Shown here piece by piece: positions 1-5,970 of a stretch of DNA of 12,881 nt (position 1 is the first letter of the stretch; each line of letters begins with the position of its first letter). Below the pieces are notes generated by a model. The model was not told where the DNA came from, made no database searches, and worked only from the letters and a program-made list of their open reading frames with translations. Origin of the DNA: Candidatus Woesearchaeota archaeon (GTDB taxonomy: Archaea; Nanobdellota; Nanobdellia; SCGC-AAA011-G17; VGLX01); NCBI GenBank assembly GCA_016866645.1, contig VGLX01000015.1:1-12881 (forward strand). The letters run 5' to 3'. Both the position numbers and the translations under genes were made by a program.

Positions 1-115
1 GAAGGAAGGGAAGCTGTTCGGATACCCGTTCTCAGGGTACTGGAAGCCGATAGGCACTTTCGAGCAGTATGAAGAAGCGATGGTAGACCTGGAAAAAGGA
101 AAGTTCAGACTGTGA
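1..115 (+). CDS. C-terminal end of a sugar-nucleotide (NDP-sugar) nucleotidyltransferase, partial
   Basis: Only the last 37 residues are in the window, read in the frame starting at base 2 and ending at TGA 113-115. The peptide contains GYPFSGYWKPIGTFEQYEEA, which matches the end of the catalytic domain of glucose-1-phosphate or mannose-1-phosphate nucleotidyltransferases, where a G-Y-W-x-x-I-G-T segment precedes a Y-x-x-A helix. Such enzymes make activated sugars from a sugar 1-phosphate and an NTP in the cytoplasm. The substrate cannot be told from this fragment. The next gene, cutA, starts with a GTG overlapping this stop codon (GTGA), so the two are probably co-translated. The 5' part lies outside the window. 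Confidence 0.72.
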   Translation, partial: KEGKLFGYPFSGYWKPIGTFEQYEEAMVDLEKGKFRL

Positions 116-420
116 TTCTAATATACGTTACGTGCAAGGACTTAGAAGAATCCAAGAAAATATCTAAACGCTTACTGGAAAAAAAGCTTGTAGCATGCGC
201 AAACTTCTTCCCAATCAACAGCATGTACCTGTGGAAAGGCTCTATCAACGATGATAACGAATGCGCTTTGATATTAAAGACAGTAGAAAAAAAATTCAAC
301 CAAATAGAAGAAGAGATCAAAAAGATTCATTCTTACGAATGCCCGTGCATAATTTCTATAAAAATCGGGAAAGCGAATAAGAAATATTTAGAATGGATAA
401 AAAAAGAAATGAAGGGTTAA
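112..420 (+). CDS. cutA: CutA1-type divalent cation tolerance protein
   Basis: This 102-residue cytoplasmic protein has the full usual length of CutA1, a very stable trimer with a ferredoxin-like fold. It is linked to copper and other divalent metals in bacteria, but its molecular role is unsettled. Family landmarks are the N-terminal strand ILIYVTCKD, the segment VACANFFPINSMYLWKG near residues 27-43, an acidic EE-containing helix near residues 64-70, and HSYECPCI near residues 73-80. The start is GTG 112, overlapping the upstream stop by four bases, with no separate promoter. Its TAA at 418-420 overlaps by three bases the stop of the convergent regulator gene, so no intergenic terminator exists here. 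The family call is firm. A direct metal function in this organism is an inference. Confidence 0.93.
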   Translation: MILIYVTCKDLEESKKISKRLLEKKLVACANFFPINSMYLWKGSINDDNECALILKTVEKKFNQIEEEIKKIHSYECPCIISIKIGKANKKYLEWIKKEMKG

Positions 421-1220
421 GCTTTTTGAAGCGTTCCCCAAGTTGTTTCGAACAGTCCGTTCAGAGCTGATGCGAAGTAAGGCGTGTTTATCCATATGCC
501 CATGTCATAAGTCGGGTGTACTTCGTCGTCGTGCATCACCATGAACATCAGTTCTTTGTTGTCAACGATGCAGAACCTCGCGCTTATCTTGTCTGTCTTC
601 CTGACTTCTATGCTCTTAGGCAAGGCTTTTACAACTCCTACCGCTTCCTTGTCTATTGGAGCGACTATCTTTACGTTCACTCCTTTCTTGCTCAGCCTTT
701 CAAGTTCAGGGCCTAATGCTTCAAGCTTTCTAAGTACGCCTTTGTTAGTTGTCATTATCGTTACGTTGCTTTTGGCGTTTTTGATCATTGACTCTAGGTG
801 TTGGTAAAGGTTAGGTCTTCCTCTGATGACGCCTGACAGGTCTGAAGGTTCTACATGCTCGATGCCTTGCTTGTGCAGCAGGTCAAGCTCTTTCATAACG
901 TCTGTGCTTTTGAGCTCGTCGAGAGTTTTTATTTTTTCTTTTGCGTCTTGGTGTAAAAGCTTTTTGACTCTTTCAACAACTTCTTTAGGCTCTACAGCGA
1001 TGTATTTTATCGGCTTGCCTAGCTTCATCACTATGAACCCTTTCTTCTCTAGGCTTTCAAGAACGTCGTAGGCTCTTGACCTTGGAACGTTTCCTATGTC
1101 TGATAATTCTCCGGCTGTTGACACACCTCTGGATAGCAGCGCAGTCCAAACCCTAACTTCGTAGAGATTTAGACCAAAGAACCTTCGCAGGTTGTTCAAA
1201 AATTCTTCTTTAACTATCAT
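417..1220 (-). CDS. TrmB-family transcriptional regulator (winged HTH plus PLD-like effector domain)
   Basis: The 267-residue protein has an N-terminal winged helix-turn-helix (about residues 8-90). Its recognition region is ELSDIGNVPRSRAYDVLESL, followed by a wing with KGFIVMKLGKP. A short charged coiled linker (about 90-120) leads to a C-terminal domain that begins around SGVIRGRPNLYQHL and resembles the PLD-like effector domain of archaeal TrmB regulators. Known members repress or activate sugar-transport and glycolytic genes in response to sugars. The ligand here cannot be read from sequence. The ATG at 1218-1220 has a strong AGGAGGG ribosome site 8 bases upstream (1229-1235), unlike most genes in the window. 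A TATA box lies at about 1309-1322, giving a leader of about 65 bases with two small palindromes that could serve autoregulation. Confidence 0.88.
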   Translation of the reverse strand: MIVKEEFLNNLRRFFGLNLYEVRVWTALLSRGVSTAGELSDIGNVPRSRAYDVLESLEKKGFIVMKLGKPIKYIAVEPKEVVERVKKLLHQDAKEKIKTLDELKSTDVMKELDLLHKQGIEHVEPSDLSGVIRGRPNLYQHLESMIKNAKSNVTIMTTNKGVLRKLEALGPELERLSKKGVNVKIVAPIDKEAVGVVKALPKSIEVRKTDKISARFCIVDNKELMFMVMHDDEVHPTYDMGIWINTPYFASALNGLFETTWGTLQKA

Positions 1221-1228
1221 TTACCATT

Positions 1229-1235
1229 CCCTCCT
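1229..1235 (-). promoter_or_regulatory. Shine-Dalgarno site of the TrmB-family gene
   Basis: The minus strand reads AGGAGGG, 8 bases before the ATG at 1220. This is a near-perfect anti-SD match and fixes the start codon. It also shows that this transcript has a leader. Confidence 0.8.
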
Positions 1236-1308
1236 AGGCTTTGTATCCGTCTTTTTTTTAGATTTTTTTAACTAGTTGTTAGATACTATCAGTGAGTAAA
1301 TAATGGTC

Positions 1309-1322
1309 ATTTATAAAGCTTT
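1309..1322 (-). promoter_or_regulatory. BRE/TATA promoter of the TrmB-family gene
   Basis: The minus strand reads AAAGCTTTATAAAT, a purine-rich BRE followed by a TATA box. Archaeal spacing predicts transcription starting near 1287, about 65 bases before the start codon. Short palindromes GATACTATC (1282-1290) and AACTAGTT (1270-1277) sit at and just after that point and could bind a dimeric regulator, possibly the gene's own product. No experimental support is available. Confidence 0.5.
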
Positions 1323-1350
1323 GCTTTTTTTTCGTATTGTTCAGTAGTAA

Positions 1351-3282
1351 TTATTTTATCTTACTCTTGAACTTCTTCTGCTCATGATATATATGCTCAA
1401 CATCAGAAAGGGTGTTGGCTTGGCTTGCTTTCTTGTCATCACTTCGGAGTCTTAAGACTCTTGGGAATCTTAAAGCGTACCCTGACTCGTATGTCGGGCT
1501 TTTCTGTATCTCTTCGTAAGCGACTTCTACCACTATCTCGGGCTTTATATCGACGTGCCTTCCTTTCTCGCTGATGATATAAGGCTTTAGCATGCTTGTG
1601 AGCTGTGCGAACGTTACCCCCTCTTCATCTTCTTTTTCTTTGATTCCTGTGCCTACCATGCCGCAAGGCATGAATCTGCTGCCTGACCTGCAGGCCAGGA
1701 TAAAAGAGCTTAGCACATGGGCCCTCTTGCCTTCTCCGTAAGTCCCGCCGATTATGACCAGGTCTAAGGGCTCCAGCGTGGGCTTAATCTTCACCCAGCC
1801 TCCGACTTTCCTTCCTGAGGTGTACTCCTTGCTCATGCTTTTAAGTATCAGTCCTTCTACGCCGTCTTTCAAGGCTTGGTCGTAAAACTTTTCCAGCTCT
1901 TTCTCGTCACCGGATATCACTGCTCGAGTCAGGACTATCTTCCTGTGCACGGGCTTAACAATCTTCTCGATGAGCTTTCTGCGCTCATCCTGGGGCTTGC
2001 TCATCATGTTCTCCCCTTCGTAATACAAGACATCGAATATGTTTATCTCTACCGGCAGCTCTTTAGCCATCTTAGATATGTCATACTTCCTTCGGATCCT
2101 TTGGCTTATATCTTGGAAAGGCTTGTACTTGCCTGTCTTTGGATCGAACCCTACAAGTTCTGAGTCAAGTATGAACGTCTTACCTGCAACATGGCTTTTG
2201 ACAAGTTCGACAACTTCTGGAAATTGTTTAGTTACGTTCTCTAATCTTCTTGTGAACAAGGTTATCTTATCATCCTTCTTGTGTATTGAGCAGCGGAACC
2301 CGTCAAGCTTATAGTCTGCTAGCACTGGCTTGCCTAGCGCTTCTAACGCTTCGCTGATGCTTTCAAGCTTTATCGCAAGCATGGGGTTTATCGGGGTGCC
2401 GACTTGGATTTCTATCTCTTCTAATGATTTTATCCCGTGGATTTTCAGGTTTTCTGCGACGATACCTAGGTCATTGCTGAGATTGTAGGCATTCTGTACA
2501 GATTCTATGAATTTGTTGTAAGCTTCTCTTGCCAGCCTCTCATCTTTTGCTATTACAAAATCGTACTTATCCAAGCTTTTCAGGCTATCAAGCGAGCTTA
2601 TTTCCAACGTGTTCGCAAAACTTTTTCCTGTCTCATCTTTGAATTTGTTGCTCATCTCTCTGCCGCATTCTAAGCATTTCTCAGTATCGGGCATGATGGC
2701 CTTGCATTTCTCGCACTTGAAAAACACGCCAATGACTTTCGGATAGAACGCCCAGACTATAGCATCTCTCATAGTGCCTTCTGCTATTCCAATCCTTAAT
2801 TCTTCAAGTATAGTCTTGACGACGTATTTCGCCTCTAACGGTGAGGCATTGCTTAGAAGCTCTGATATCAGGCCCACTTTCCTGTTTACTGTACCTTCCC
2901 CTTCTAGATCAGGCAGTTTTGATATGTTATCAACCACTTTTCTTATAGTAAGCTTTTGCGAGCCAAGCTTGGTCTGCTTGTTAGTCTTGACCAAATCTTT
3001 AGCAACCTCTCCTAAGTCTCCGGTTTTTTTCCACAGCCTTTTTATCTCGCCTTCTGATGTTCCTGTCACGTTCTGTATGACCTTGATTATAAGCATAGAG
3101 CTCATGCCTATCTTTCGCTCGTCCCAAGGTGGGAAGACCCTGCCTTCCAATAAGTAGATGACTTCTTTGATTACTTCTTTAGGTGATTTTTTTAAGAATT
3201 CAGAGATTATGTAAGTTTTTTCTAACCTTTTGGTTGTTTTTCCAAGGCGTTCGTAGACTTCGACCAAGTCTTGGTATATCAT
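1351..3282 (-). CDS. lig: ATP-dependent DNA ligase with a zinc-ribbon insertion
   Basis: This enzyme seals DNA nicks using ATP in replication and repair. At 643 residues it is longer than the roughly 560-600 usual for archaeal ligase I. An N-terminal DNA-binding domain (about 1-265) precedes the adenylation domain, with motif I YKLDGFR and catalytic Lys325, motif III ILDSELVGFD (371-380), motif IV DGVEGLILK (473-481) and motif V WVKIKP (496-501). An OB-fold domain follows to about 610. The extra length is mostly an insert at about 181-255 between RDAIVWAF and VQNAYNLSNDLG. It contains C190-x2-C193-x9-C203-x2-C206, a likely zinc ribbon. The ATG lies about 29 bases after the centre of a TATA box (3307-3316), so the message is probably leaderless. 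The ligase call is certain. The zinc role is inferred from the cysteine spacing. Confidence 0.97.
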   Translation of the reverse strand: MIYQDLVEVYERLGKTTKRLEKTYIISEFLKKSPKEVIKEVIYLLEGRVFPPWDERKIGMSSMLIIKVIQNVTGTSEGEIKRLWKKTGDLGEVAKDLVKTNKQTKLGSQKLTIRKVVDNISKLPDLEGEGTVNRKVGLISELLSNASPLEAKYVVKTILEELRIGIAEGTMRDAIVWAFYPKVIGVFFKCEKCKAIMPDTEKCLECGREMSNKFKDETGKSFANTLEISSLDSLKSLDKYDFVIAKDERLAREAYNKFIESVQNAYNLSNDLGIVAENLKIHGIKSLEEIEIQVGTPINPMLAIKLESISEALEALGKPVLADYKLDGFRCSIHKKDDKITLFTRRLENVTKQFPEVVELVKSHVAGKTFILDSELVGFDPKTGKYKPFQDISQRIRRKYDISKMAKELPVEINIFDVLYYEGENMMSKPQDERRKLIEKIVKPVHRKIVLTRAVISGDEKELEKFYDQALKDGVEGLILKSMSKEYTSGRKVGGWVKIKPTLEPLDLVIIGGTYGEGKRAHVLSSFILACRSGSRFMPCGMVGTGIKEKEDEEGVTFAQLTSMLKPYIISEKGRHVDIKPEIVVEVAYEEIQKSPTYESGYALRFPRVLRLRSDDKKASQANTLSDVEHIYHEQKKFKSKIK

Positions 3283-3306
3283 GATTATCCTATTCGGGTT
3301 TTTGGC

Positions 3307-3316
3307 GTTTAAATAA
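3307..3316 (-). promoter_or_regulatory. TATA box of the ligase gene (leaderless)
   Basis: The minus strand reads TTATTTAAAC, centred about 29 bases before the ligase ATG, with no convincing ribosome site between them. The expected start of transcription falls at or within a few bases of the ATG. The box lies in the 55-base gap after the ASCH-like gene, so the ligase has its own promoter. Confidence 0.55.
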
Positions 3317-3337
3317 TTTCCTTTTCAGTAGAAATCT

Positions 3338-3790
3338 TCACTCTTTCTTATCTAACTTTTCCAGCTTGTACAATGATATGTACTCTTCTGGTTTTATGAA
3401 GTGGTTGTATTTCTTGGATAGCTTCTTCAGCATCTCTGACTTCGTCTTGAAGCCTTCGTACTTAGCGTATTTAGATGAGAAGTCTTTCACTGTCGATACT
3501 GTGACTTGGCTTACTTTCACGTATCCTATCTCTTTCTTGTAGAATTTGTCTGAAGGGCTCGTCTCATAGCATTTTAAGTATAAGTCATCTTTCTTGCCTT
3601 TTGGGAGCCTTATCGTGTTGTGCTTGAACATTATAGTGTAAGCTTTGCCGGTCTCCAGCTTAGGCGTGTTGAAGTTGTAGAAGTATAATTCGTTGTCAAA
3701 ATGTATCTTTACGTCAGGGAAGTCTTTTTCGACTTTTTTGACAACATCGTCAATACTACTGTTCAATGAGTATTTCTTTATTACTTTCAT
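3338..3790 (-). CDS. Small ASCH/PUA-like domain protein, putative
   Basis: The 150-residue protein is basic and soluble, with no signal peptide or membrane segment. Its last third, from about residue 95 on, reads YVKVSQVTVSTVKDFS, then YEGFKTKSEMLKKLSKKY, then PEEYISLYKL. That order is typical of ASCH domains: a strand, the EGF-S/T-x-x-E helix, an aromatic-rich helix, and a final strand. ASCH belongs to the PUA-like RNA-binding superfamily, and some members hydrolyse N4-acetylcytidine. The middle (TIRLPKGKKDDLYLK) would fit the GKK region of that fold. The assignment is by eye and moderate. A general RNA-linked role is inferred and no substrate is claimed. The gene is divergent from the secreted pair, and its start codon abuts a 12-base palindrome. 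Confidence 0.6.
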   Translation of the reverse strand: MKVIKKYSLNSSIDDVVKKVEKDFPDVKIHFDNELYFYNFNTPKLETGKAYTIMFKHNTIRLPKGKKDDLYLKCYETSPSDKFYKKEIGYVKVSQVTVSTVKDFSSKYAKYEGFKTKSEMLKKLSKKYNHFIKPEEYISLYKLEKLDKKE

Positions 3791-3802
3791 ACGGTTAACC
3801 GT
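3791..3802. repeat. Perfect 12-base palindrome abutting a start codon
   Basis: ACGGTTAACCGT is a perfect inverted repeat placed immediately before the ATG of the ASCH-like gene. It lies between that gene's predicted TATA box and the start codon, where a bound repressor would block a leaderless transcript. About three perfect 12-base palindromes are expected by chance in 12.9 kb, so position rather than rarity is the argument. Confidence 0.4.
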
Positions 3803-3811
3803 GTGTTACTA

Positions 3812-3822
3812 GTTTTAAAAAT
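3812..3822 (-). promoter_or_regulatory. TATA box of the ASCH-like gene (leaderless)
   Basis: The minus strand reads ATTTTTAAAAC, centred about 27 bases before the ATG at 3790. No ribosome site is visible, consistent with a leaderless message. Confidence 0.5.
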
Positions 3823-3854
3823 ATTATGGTTCTAAAAGCTAATTAATGCAAAGT

Positions 3855-3870
3855 ATCACTTTTAAGTGAT
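3855..3870. repeat. Inverted repeat upstream of the first secreted-protein promoter
   Basis: The arms ATCACTT and AAGTGAT are perfect 7-base complements separated by TT. The repeat ends 8 bases before the BRE/TATA element of the gene at 3929, the usual place for an archaeal activator or an overlapping repressor site. It could also influence the divergent ASCH-like gene. Confidence 0.45.
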
Positions 3871-3878
3871 TATTTAAG

Positions 3879-3893
3879 AAAGGTTTATATAAA
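3879..3893 (+). promoter_or_regulatory. BRE/TATA promoter of the first secreted-protein gene
   Basis: AAAGGTTTATATAAA combines a BRE and a TATA box. Transcription would start near 3914, leaving about 15 bases of leader. That leader begins with GAGGGTG (3914-3920), a Shine-Dalgarno-like match 8 bases from the ATG. Confidence 0.6.
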
Positions 3894-3928
3894 AACGCAA
3901 CATCCCTCTTATCGAGGGTGTTATCAAT

Positions 3929-4699
3929 ATGGGCAGGTTGCTACTAAAAAGCTTAAGCGCAGCGGTGATATCTTTAGGTCTTTTGCTAAGCCAGCCGGTT
4001 ATTTCTCCTTCAATTCAAACCGTAGCATATGCACAAGAAGAGTCCAGATGGGGATACTCAAAGCGTGGATGGTATTACACGAGAGAAGAAGCTAAGCGGG
4101 TGTATGAGAAAGAATACGAAGAAGGTGAAAGGTTAAACAATTATATCAAGTTCGAAAATGGGGAGTATATTGGATCTAAATTCGGCAAAACATTTGAGGT
4201 TTCTGAAAATTTTATAAAACAAACCCTGAAGCAGCTAGAAGAGACTTTAGAAAAAGGCTACGCAGAGCACATCTTCAGGCTTGATTGTTTTCACAGCCAC
4301 TTGTTTGTACCAGAAGAGTCATTCGACAAGTACAAAGACCTAGATCATGTTGAATCTGCTAAAGTTTACGTATATGATACGCAACTTGGCGCTCTATACC
4401 ACAACGCAGAACATTTAACTGCTGTAGATAAAGAGGGTAACATAGACCCTATAGCAAAAGATCTTATAAGCAAGAGAAGCGTGTTAGGTTGGTATGACGG
4501 TAGACCGTTAGAGCAGACCCACCCTACAGAAGACATGCCCCTAGCTATTCGAGAGGCTAACAGCGCAAGCATACCTGATGGTTATCATACGATAGGTTCT
4601 TTGACTTTTAAGGCAACTAAGAATGGTGAATTTTCCATCTTTCACAAAGGTAAAGAGATAAGAGTGGACATAAGCTTTGATGGTGACGATTATTATTAG
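3929..4699 (+). CDS. Secreted protein of unknown family, HxH-PEE type, paralogue 1
   Basis: I do not recognise the family. The 256-residue product starts with a Sec-type signal peptide: a Lys, a hydrophobic core (residues 8-21), a Pro/Ser-rich stretch, and a likely cut after AYA at 35. The mature part begins acidic and helical. It then carries F116-x2-D119-x2-H122-x-H124-x3-PEE-x-F132, LYHNAEHLT (156-164), LGWYDGR (186-192) with HP at 198-199, and a C-terminal strand-rich region with KNGEF. All these are kept in the adjacent gene at 4790, so the two are tandem duplicates. Conserved His, Asp and Glu suggest a metal site or a hydrolase outside the membrane, which is an inference. It has its own promoter and ribosome site, so it is not simply an operon partner of its paralogue. 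Confidence 0.82.
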   Translation: MGRLLLKSLSAAVISLGLLLSQPVISPSIQTVAYAQEESRWGYSKRGWYYTREEAKRVYEKEYEEGERLNNYIKFENGEYIGSKFGKTFEVSENFIKQTLKQLEETLEKGYAEHIFRLDCFHSHLFVPEESFDKYKDLDHVESAKVYVYDTQLGALYHNAEHLTAVDKEGNIDPIAKDLISKRSVLGWYDGRPLEQTHPTEDMPLAIREANSASIPDGYHTIGSLTFKATKNGEFSIFHKGKEIRVDISFDGDDYY

Positions 4700-4722
4700 T
4701 GAGTTCTACCGCAACATGCAAA

Positions 4723-4758
4723 ATAGTAATTACTGTATAGTAGTTACAAATAGTAAGG
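4723..4758. repeat. Direct and inverted repeats upstream of the second secreted-protein gene
   Basis: ATAGTAATTAC (4723-4733), ATAGTAGTTAC (4737-4747) and ATAGTAAGG (4750-4758) form a degenerate direct repeat with 13-14 base spacing. Bases 4726-4747 also make an inverted repeat with 9-base arms (8 of 9 matching) around GTAT. The array runs into the BRE of the next promoter, so it is a good candidate regulator site. Confidence 0.45.
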
Positions 4759-4766
4759 TTTATATA
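4755..4766 (+). promoter_or_regulatory. BRE/TATA promoter of the second secreted-protein gene
   Basis: AAGGTTTATATA lies about 28 bases before the GTG at 4790, consistent with a leaderless start. The element is nearly the same as that of the first paralogue, so promoter and gene were probably duplicated together. Confidence 0.6.
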
Positions 4767-4789
4767 GACTGAAAACAATATAATATCAG

Positions 4790-5503
4790 GTGAAAAACTT
4801 GAAAAGGAACATACTAAAAGGAATGAGCATAGCGGCGATATCAATAGGCTTGCTAGTTAGTTCTCCGACAATAACGCCCAGACTTGAGACCTCATACGCA
4901 GAAGAATTCGGATGCAACCTTAAGGAAGACCAAGTTAAAAGAGCATATGAAGAGTATTATGAAACCTATCCTCAAAGGAAGAACCGCATAGCAGTAAAAG
5001 AAGGCAGGTACATAGCAAATTACGCTGACAAAGAGATAGAAGTACCCAAAAGGTTTATAGAAGAATTCCTAAACCATTTAGAGCAAGCAAAAGAACAAGG
5101 CTACTTTGAATACTTATTCCATGAAGACCTAAACCACTGCCACGCAGGGCTGCCTGAAGAGCATTTCAAAAAAGAATACGAAGGGCTAAGCATGGCAGAG
5201 ATAAGAGAAAAATCATTGAAAGACCCGAAACTGATGCACTTATACCACAGCAGAGAAAACTTAACACCAGAAAGCCCTAAAAAGAATAATAGGAACTTTC
5301 TCGGATATTTTGATGGAAGAAAAATAAGGTTAATACATCCCAAGAAAGAAAACGAACACCACACAGTATTTGACTATGACAAAGAAGAGATGAAAGAACA
5401 CGACAGTTACCAAACAGCAGAAGGCCTCTTGATATATTTTCAAGCCCACAAAAATGGGCTTTTCCAGTTAAAAGACGGGACAAGGTTAGACATAGAGTTA
5501 TGA
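4790..5503 (+). CDS. Secreted protein of unknown family, HxH-PEE type, paralogue 2
   Basis: The 237-residue product is a paralogue of the preceding gene, about 30% identical by eye. The signal peptides are unusually alike (here MSIAAISIGLLVSSPTITP, with a likely cut after SYA at 37). The mature part repeats the ungapped motif F110-x2-D113-x2-H116-x-H118-x3-PEE-x-F126, then LYHSRENLT (151-159), LGYFDGR (171-177) with HP at 183-184, and KNGLF near the C-terminus. Both proteins keep an aromatic-rich DGR loop. GTG 4790 is chosen because it lies about 28 bases from a TATA box and gives the basic n-region of the signal peptide. TTG 4799 is an alternative. The function is unknown; a secreted metal-binding or enzymatic role is inferred only from the invariant His/Asp/Glu. 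Confidence 0.8.
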   Translation: MKNLKRNILKGMSIAAISIGLLVSSPTITPRLETSYAEEFGCNLKEDQVKRAYEEYYETYPQRKNRIAVKEGRYIANYADKEIEVPKRFIEEFLNHLEQAKEQGYFEYLFHEDLNHCHAGLPEEHFKKEYEGLSMAEIREKSLKDPKLMHLYHSRENLTPESPKKNNRNFLGYFDGRKIRLIHPKKENEHHTVFDYDKEEMKEHDSYQTAEGLLIYFQAHKNGLFQLKDGTRLDIEL

Positions 5504-5504
5504 A

Positions 5505-5518
5505 AAGATTTAAATCTT
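5505..5518 (+). promoter_or_regulatory. Palindromic TATA element of the Nudix operon
   Basis: AAGATTTAAATCTT is a perfect 14-base palindrome starting one base after the stop codon of the second secreted protein. Its ATTTAAAT core is centred about 27 bases before the Nudix ATG, as expected for a leaderless archaeal promoter. Confidence 0.55.
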
Positions 5519-5522
5519 CTAA

Positions 5523-5538
5523 ACCCTAAATTAAGGGT
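5523..5538. repeat. Inverted repeat between the TATA box and start codon of the Nudix gene
   Basis: ACCCTAAATTAAGGGT has 5-base arms ACCCT/AGGGT around a near-symmetric AT core. It directly abuts the ATG at 5539. A protein bound here would cover the predicted transcription start, so it is a candidate operator. Confidence 0.42.
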
Positions 5539-5970
5539 ATGCCTTTATTGTTCTCAGCAGGAGCAGTAGTGTTTAGGGAAGAGAATGGCGATATTTCTTA
5601 CTTATTAATCAAGAACAGCCTAGGACACTGGGAATTCCCAAAAGGGGTAATAGGCGACGAAATAAAAGGGGAAAAGGCGAAAGATGCAGTGGTTAGGGAG
5701 TGCAAAGATGAAACAGGCATAGATGACCTTATCTTTGTTGAAGGGTTCAGGCAGAGCATACATTACTTCTTCAAGAAAGGCGGAGAGACTTTTTCGAAAA
5801 GGGTGACGTTCTTCCTGGCAGAAACGAAGAAAAAGGACATAAAACTGTCACCGGAGCATACGGAGTACGCATGGCTCAGCTATGAAGAAGCTTTAGATGT
5901 CATAACTTTCGATAACTCAAAGGGCATTTTGGAAAAAGCAGACGCGTTCCTAAAAAAGTCTAAAAAATGA
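5539..5970 (+). CDS. Nudix hydrolase, Ap4A (bis(5'-nucleosyl)-tetraphosphatase) type
   Basis: The 143-residue cytoplasmic protein has a complete Nudix box at residues 39-61: G39-x5-E45-x7-R53-E54-C55-x-D57-E58-x-G60-I61. It differs from the consensus only in Asp for the first glutamate of the EE pair. The preceding LGHWEFPKG is typical of the Ap4A hydrolase branch (NUDT2-like), which uses Mg2+ to split diadenosine tetraphosphate into ATP and AMP. The exact nucleotide cannot be proven from sequence. The ATG at 5539 lies about 27 bases after a TATA core with no ribosome site, so it is probably leaderless. Its TGA overlaps the ATG of the phosphoesterase gene by four bases (ATGA), so both should be made together. 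Confidence 0.88.
   Translation: MPLLFSAGAVVFREENGDISYLLIKNSLGHWEFPKGVIGDEIKGEKAKDAVVRECKDETGIDDLIFVEGFRQSIHYFFKKGGETFSKRVTFFLAETKKKDIKLSPEHTEYAWLSYEEALDVITFDNSKGILEKADAFLKKSKK

Noticed and set aside
1251..1270. T-runs on the plus strand as a terminator
   Set aside because: No plus-strand gene ends nearby. On the minus strand they are A-runs in the leader of the TrmB-type gene.
2774..3157. 127-residue plus-strand frame opposite the ligase gene
   Set aside because: It is the antisense shadow of the ligase coding sequence, Ser/Leu/Thr-rich, with no promoter or ribosome site.
3901..3920. CCCTC/GAGGG hairpin before the first secreted gene as an RNA switch
   Set aside because: The TATA position puts the transcription start near 3914, so only the second arm would be in the RNA. 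That arm is more simply a ribosome site.
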